Assembly (NCBI RefSeq): GCF_019599185.1
Contig: NZ_JAIEUL010000012.1
Location: 1 to 64,000, forward strand
Length of the DNA: 64,000 bases
Direction: 5' to 3'
Origin: Cryobacterium inferilacus
GTDB taxonomy: Bacteria; Actinomycetota; Actinomycetes; Actinomycetales; Microbacteriaceae
Notes under the pieces: generated by a model
The model's database searches: none
Told to the model about the DNA's origin: nothing
The model's input: only the letters and a program-made list of their open reading frames with translations
In this document: piece by piece, positions 59,841 to 64,000 of the stretch
How the letters are laid out: each line of letters starts with the position of its first letter
Numbering within the stretch: the first letter of the stretch is position 1
Translations under genes and position numbers: made by a program

Positions 59841-61038
59841 CGGTGATGCGCTCGGCTCCTCCGGCACGAGCGACCTGTTCCAGATCCTCCGCGACGGCCG
59901 CTCGCGCACGCGAACCGAATTGGCCAACCTCACCGGTCTCGCGCGGTCGACCATCGCCCTGCGCATCGATTCGCTGGTGAAGCTGGGCCTCGTCGGCCCC
60001 ACCACGGATGCGCCGTCCACCGGCGGCCGCCCGTCCTCCCAGGTTGCCCTGGCGACCGGGGTGAAGATCGTGCTCGCCGTCGACATCGGCGCCTCCCACG
60101 TGCGCATCGCCGTCTGCGACCTCACCGGACGGCCGCTGCACACCACGTCAACCGACCTCGCTGTCACCGAGGGGCCGAACGCCGTCCTGGGCTGGGTGAT
60201 CCAGGCCGGAGACGCCCTGGTCCGCGACTCCGGCCGCGACGTCGCCGACCTGTTGGCGATCGGTGTTGGCCTGCCCGGACCCGTCGAGTACAGCACGGGC
60301 CGCCCGATCAATCCGCCGATCATGCCCGGCTGGGACCGCTTCGACGTGCGCGGCACCCTGGACGCCCATTTCCACGTGCCGGTACTGGTGGACAACGACG
60401 TGAACATCATGGCGCTCGGCGAGCGCGAGACCGCCTGGCCAGACGTGGACCACCTCATCTTCGTGAAGGTCGCCACCGGCATCGGGTCCGGGGTGATCTC
60501 CGGCGGGATCCTGCAGCGCGGCGCGCAGGGCATCGCCGGTGACATCGGCCACGTGCAGGTGCAACGTGGTGCCGACATCCCCTGCCACTGCGGTAATCGC
60601 GGCTGCCTGGAGGCCCTGGCGTCCGGGCCCGCCCTGTCGGCCGCGCTGCGCGCCATCGATCTCGACGCGATCACCAACCAAGACGTGGTCGCCCTGGTCA
60701 AGGGCGGAAACCTCGAGGCCATTCAGGCGGTGCGGCAGGCCGGCCGGGACCTGGGCGAGGTGCTCACGGCGTGCGTCAGCCTGATCAACCCGTCGGTGAT
60801 CGTGATCGGCGGGTCGATGGCCCAGGCCGGCGAGCAGCTCATCGCCGGCGTGCGCGAAGTCGTCTATACCCGCTCGATGCCTCTGGCCACCCAGCACCTC
60901 CAGATTGTGCAGTCAGGGGCAGGTCCGGACGCGGCCGTGATCGGGGCCGGAATGCTGGCCATCCACCACGCCCTCTCCCCAGCCCGGATCGACGCGATGG
61001 TGCTGGACATGATGGAGAGCGCCGCCCTGGCGAAATAG
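59824..61038 (+). CDS. ROK-family transcriptional regulator
   Basis: A 404-residue protein. The N-terminal winged helix (about 15-70) reads LFQILRDGRSRTRTELANLTGLARSTIALRIDSLVKLGLV. The ROK/sugar-kinase domain follows with VLAVDIGASHVRIAVCDL (nucleotide-binding loop type), VDNDVNIMALGE, and the ROK zinc motif HVQVQRGADIPCHCGNRGCLEALAS. Such regulators bind sugars rather than phosphorylate them. It probably controls the sugar genes convergent at 61064-64000, although they are transcribed toward it. Confidence 0.9.
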   Translation: MIDISRGDALGSSGTSDLFQILRDGRSRTRTELANLTGLARSTIALRIDSLVKLGLVGPTTDAPSTGGRPSSQVALATGVKIVLAVDIGASHVRIAVCDLTGRPLHTTSTDLAVTEGPNAVLGWVIQAGDALVRDSGRDVADLLAIGVGLPGPVEYSTGRPINPPIMPGWDRFDVRGTLDAHFHVPVLVDNDVNIMALGERETAWPDVDHLIFVKVATGIGSGVISGGILQRGAQGIAGDIGHVQVQRGADIPCHCGNRGCLEALASGPALSAALRAIDLDAITNQDVVALVKGGNLEAIQAVRQAGRDLGEVLTACVSLINPSVIVIGGSMAQAGEQLIAGVREVVYTRSMPLATQHLQIVQSGAGPDAAVIGAGMLAIHHALSPARIDAMVLDMMESAALAK

Positions 61039-61063
61039 CGCCGCGGCAACCGGCAGCGGGCCG

Positions 61064-62065
61064 TCAGCGACTGCTGAACGCGGCGTCGAATGAGGCCGTC
61101 GGAGCCTCGAAGGCCAGCGAGCGCACGAATGCGAGGGCTTCAGGCGCGCCCACGAGTCTGTCCATCCCGGCGTCCTCCCACTCCACCGAGAGTGGGCCGT
61201 CGTACCCGATCGTGTTGAGCATCCGAAAGCTGTCTTCCCAGGGCACGTCACCGTGCCCGGTGGAAATGAAGTCCCACCCGCGGCGCGGATCGGCCCAGGC
61301 CAGGTGCGAGCCCAGCCTGCCGTTCCGACCGTTCACCATCCGCTTCTTGGTGTCCTTGCAGTCCACGTGATAGATCCGGTCCCTGAAGTCCCAGAGGAAG
61401 CCCACCGGGTCCAGGTCCTGCCAGACGAAATGACTGGGGTCCCAATTGAGGCCGAACGCCTCGCGGTGACCGATGGCCTCGAGGGTTCGCACTGTGGTCC
61501 AGTAGTCGTAGGCGATCTCGCTCGGGTGCACCTCGTGCGCGAACCGCACCCCCACCTCATCGAACACGTCCAGGATCGGGTTCCAACGATCGGCGAAGTC
61601 CGCGTAGCCCGCGTCGATGGCCTCCTGGGACACCGGCGGGAACATGGCCACGTACTTCCAGATCGACGAACCGGTGAAGCCGATCACCGTCTTCACCCCG
61701 AGCTTCGCCGCGAGCCTGGCGGTGTGCTTCATCTCCTCGGCCGCTCGGCGGCGCACGCCCTCCGGGTCGCCGTCGCCCCACACCACATCAGGCAGGATGT
61801 CCCGGTGCCGCTGATCGATCGGGTCGTCACAGACGGCCTGCCCCTTGAGGTGATTGGAGATCGCGTACACCGAGAGCCCGTACTTCGCCAGGATCGCCAG
61901 CTTGCCGGCGACGTAGGCCTTGTCGTCCCAGCGCCACGGGTCCAGGTGGTCGCCCCAACAGGCGATCTCCAGCCCGTCGTAGCCCCACTCAGCGGCGAGG
62001 CGAGCAACTTCTTCAAAGGGAAGGTCGGCCCATTGGCCGGTGAACAGGGTGACGGGTCGGGGCAT
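61064..62065 (-). CDS. Sugar phosphate isomerase/epimerase (AP endonuclease 2 fold)
   Basis: A 333-residue TIM-barrel enzyme of the xylose-isomerase-like family. Metal-site residues are visible in [51 protein letters not shown] and LSVEWED. The ATG at 62065 ([15 protein letters not shown]) is chosen for family-like start. It is downstream of a Gfo/Idh-type oxidoreductase on the same strand, an arrangement typical of inositol or keto-sugar catabolism. Substrate unknown. Confidence 0.88.
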   Translation of the reverse strand: MPRPVTLFTGQWADLPFEEVARLAAEWGYDGLEIACWGDHLDPWRWDDKAYVAGKLAILAKYGLSVYAISNHLKGQAVCDDPIDQRHRDILPDVVWGDGDPEGVRRRAAEEMKHTARLAAKLGVKTVIGFTGSSIWKYVAMFPPVSQEAIDAGYADFADRWNPILDVFDEVGVRFAHEVHPSEIAYDYWTTVRTLEAIGHREAFGLNWDPSHFVWQDLDPVGFLWDFRDRIYHVDCKDTKKRMVNGRNGRLGSHLAWADPRRGWDFISTGHGDVPWEDSFRMLNTIGYDGPLSVEWEDAGMDRLVGAPEALAFVRSLAFEAPTASFDAAFSSR

Positions 62066-62136
62066 CGTGTACTCCAGTGGTCGGTGGATCGTCAGGATTG
62101 CGGAAGGTGGCGCGCCGGTCACGGCGCGGTTGCAGC

Positions 62137-63321
62137 CTATTCGTCGGTCGGGTGCTCGACTCCTGTCCAGGCGCTTCCGGAGTCCGCGCTCTGTTCCACG
62201 GCGGCAAGCACCCGCTGTACCTGCAGGCCGGCCGCGAACGACGGCTCCGGTTGGGCTTGCGCCACGATAGCCTGCACGAAGTCCATCGCCTGGTGCGTGA
62301 AACCGTGCTCGTAGCCGAGCAGGTGACCGGCCGGCCACCACGCCTTGATATACGGATGTTCCGGCTCGGTCACCAGAATGCGGGTGAAGCCCTGTCGCGT
62401 CACCGGCGCGGTCGCGTCGTAGAAGCCGAGGGCGTTGAGGTCCTCCAGGTCGAACGACACGGCACCCCGGGAACCGGCGACCTCGATGCGGAGCGCGTTC
62501 TTGCGCCCGGTGGACATCCGCGTGGCCTCGAACGACCCGAGGGCACCGCCGTCGAACCGGCCAGTGAACAGGGCCACGTCATCGACCGTCACCGCGCCCC
62601 GTTGGCTGGACGCGGTGCCCGCCAGACCGGATGAGCTGGCCAGCAGGGGGCGCTCGGTCACGAAGGTTTCCAGCAGCCCGCTGACGCTGGTGAGCCGCTG
62701 CCCGGTGATGAATTGCGCCAGGTCGATGGCGTGGGCGCCGATGTCGCCGAGGGAACCCGAGCCGGCCAGTTCCTTCTGCAGCCGCCAGGCCAGGGGAACC
62801 TCGGGGTCGACCAGCCAATCCTGCAGATACATGGCGCGCACCTGCCTGATCGTGCCGATCATTCCCTCGGCGACGAGGTCCCGGGCCAGGGTGGCCGCCG
62901 GCACCCGCCGGTAGGTGAACCCGACCATTGCGAACACACCCTTCCTGGCCGCCCTGGCTGCGGCATCCGCCATCGCCTCGGCCTCTGCGACGGTGTTGGC
63001 GAGGGGCTTTTCGCAGAGAACGTGTTTGCCGGCGTCGAGGGCGGCGATGGCGATCTCCACGTGGCTCGCTCCCGGCGTGACGATGTCGACGATGTCGATG
63101 TCGTCACGCTGCACAGCGGAGCGCCAGTCGGTGCTGGACTCTGCCCAACCCCAGGTCTCGGCCGCGGCCGTAACGGCATCGGGCTTCCGGCCCACGAGCA
63201 GGGCCATCTCCACCCGGGCGGGAAGGTCGAAGAAGCGCGGTGCGACCCGCCAGCCCTGGGAGTGTGCCGCTCCCATGAAGCCGTGCCCGATCATGGCGAT
63301 TCGGAGCTTGGATGTGTCCAC
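62137..63321 (-). CDS. Gfo/Idh/MocA-family oxidoreductase
   Basis: A 394-residue NAD(P)-dependent dehydrogenase. The nucleotide-binding start [19 protein letters not shown] (GxGxxG-like) is followed by [42 protein letters not shown], whose EKP signature is diagnostic. The C-terminal domain carries [16 protein letters not shown], a typical substrate-site motif. It starts with GTG behind AGGGGA. It lies between the isomerase gene and a binding-protein gene, so it probably acts on the imported sugar or cyclitol. Confidence 0.9.
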   Translation of the reverse strand: MDTSKLRIAMIGHGFMGAAHSQGWRVAPRFFDLPARVEMALLVGRKPDAVTAAAETWGWAESSTDWRSAVQRDDIDIVDIVTPGASHVEIAIAALDAGKHVLCEKPLANTVAEAEAMADAAARAARKGVFAMVGFTYRRVPAATLARDLVAEGMIGTIRQVRAMYLQDWLVDPEVPLAWRLQKELAGSGSLGDIGAHAIDLAQFITGQRLTSVSGLLETFVTERPLLASSSGLAGTASSQRGAVTVDDVALFTGRFDGGALGSFEATRMSTGRKNALRIEVAGSRGAVSFDLEDLNALGFYDATAPVTRQGFTRILVTEPEHPYIKAWWPAGHLLGYEHGFTHQAMDFVQAIVAQAQPEPSFAAGLQVQRVLAAVEQSADSGSAWTGVEHPTDE

Positions 63322-63374
63322 TGGTCCCCTTTGTTCGGCAATGAGATGGTGACGACTCCGGCATCCCGGCCGGG

Positions 63375-64000
63375 TCAGGACTCGAACGCGCTCGGCAGGT
63401 ACTTGTCGACGTTCTCGCTCGTGACCACGGGGGCGTTCAGCACGATCCGGCTGGGCACCTCCACTTCGACGAGGTCGCTCATCGCCTTCTCCTGCACCAG
63501 CAGCCGGGCGAGCCGGATGCCATCGGCGGCCTGGGTGGACGGGTAGATGACGGTGGCCTGCAGCACACCGTCCCCGGCCTCGATCTCCCGCATCGCGTTG
63601 GCCGATCCTGCACCGCCCACCATGACGAACTCATCCCGACCGGCGGCGTCGATGGCCGCGAGCACGCCCACACCCTGATCGTCGTCGTGGTTCCAGAGAG
63701 CGTCGATCTGCGGTGCAGCGGACAGGAGCTGGGAGGCCGCAGCCTCACCGCCCTGTACCGTGAAGTCCGCCGCCACCCGGTTCGACACCGACAGGCCGCA
63801 ATCGTCCAGCGCGTCGGCGAAGCCGCGGCTGCGATCCTGCGTCAACGGCAGGGAGTCGATGCCGGCGATCTCGGCAACGACGGCGTCGGGGTTGTCACCG
63901 ACCTCCTCGCAAATGTAGGTGCCCGCGCTCACCCCCATGCCGTAGTTGTCACCGAGGATGGTGGTGCGGGCGGCGAAGGTGCTGGAGAACTCCCGGTCGA
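63375..64000 (-). CDS. Sugar ABC transporter substrate-binding protein (5' part outside window)
   Basis: The C-terminal 208 residues of a Peripla_BP_4-type binding protein. Visible family features are the hinge and ligand contacts in AEIAGIDSLPLTQDRSRGFADAL, IDALWNHDDDQGVGVLAAIDAAG, and FVMVGGAGSANAMREIEAGDG. The gene continues beyond the right end, so the signal peptide and start are not seen. It lies 53 bases upstream of the oxidoreductase gene, and the permease and ATPase genes would lie outside the window or elsewhere. Confidence 0.9.
   Translation of the reverse strand, partial: DREFSSTFAARTTILGDNYGMGVSAGTYICEEVGDNPDAVVAEIAGIDSLPLTQDRSRGFADALDDCGLSVSNRVAADFTVQGGEAAASQLLSAAPQIDALWNHDDDQGVGVLAAIDAAGRDEFVMVGGAGSANAMREIEAGDGVLQATVIYPSTQAADGIRLARLLVQEKAMSDLVEVEVPSRIVLNAPVVTSENVDKYLPSAFES

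Overview
The window is GC-rich, densely coded DNA from an actinobacterium. The best guess is a member of the Microbacteriaceae (a Cryobacterium-like organism). The support is GTG starts, a class Ib nrdHIEF operon, many sugar ABC importers each with a LacI regulator, an LAxTG-anchored surface protein, a soluble PknB-type kinase fusion, and TCGAG-rich dispersed repeats of the kind seen in that family. This assignment is inferred from gene content only.

Layout. 1-5.3 kb: a gamma-butyrolactone-receptor-like TetR regulator, a small PLDc_N membrane protein, UspA, a Ser/Thr kinase-GAF fusion, a secreted protein and acetolactate decarboxylase. 5.3-8.7 kb: a tandem repeat array, a small HTH protein, and a methyltransferase/FAD-oxidoreductase pair like those that make 10-methyl fatty acids. 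8.7-10 kb: a zinc-limitation island (alternative L36 and a COG0523 GTPase sharing a Zur-like box). 10-15 kb: nrdHIEF, interrupted between nrdE and nrdF by a free-standing GIY-YIG endonuclease gene. 15.2-23 kb: a galactofuranose-type ABC importer, a second copy of its ATPase, and a LacI regulator. 23.2-29.4 kb: a GguAB/ChvE-type sugar importer with araD and a LacI regulator. 29.5-32.3 kb: a LacI remnant, cystathionine gamma-synthase and cystathionine beta-synthase. 32.5-35.8 kb: a DUF3105/DUF305 pair and an ABC exporter. 35.9-45.6 kb: two tandem copies of an alpha-glucoside-type importer cassette (two permeases, binding protein, LacI) whose LacI genes are nearly identical while the transport genes have diverged. 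45.7-50.8 kb: a DNA glycosylase, two MarR regulators, rplJ-rplL with its leader, and a drug exporter. 50.8-57.4 kb: a GH2 glycosidase, a two-component system, and a divergent MacB/LolD-type ABC pair. 57.4-59.8 kb: a proline-repeat surface protein and a YqaJ nuclease. 59.8-64 kb: a ROK regulator, a sugar isomerase, a Gfo/Idh oxidoreductase and a truncated sugar-binding protein.

The main theme is sugar scavenging: four complete importer sets and the edge of a fifth, with recognisable LacI-type operators near most of them. Each of the four complete binding-protein genes is followed by a long hairpin before the next transporter gene, as expected for differential expression within the operon. The items most worth a second look are the endonuclease gene inside the nrd operon (its 3' end is shared with the repeat array 5 kb away), the LacI gene pair that looks homogenised, the COG0523 GTPase lacking the usual cysteine motif, the possible 10-methyl fatty acid genes, and a three-copy dispersed palindrome.
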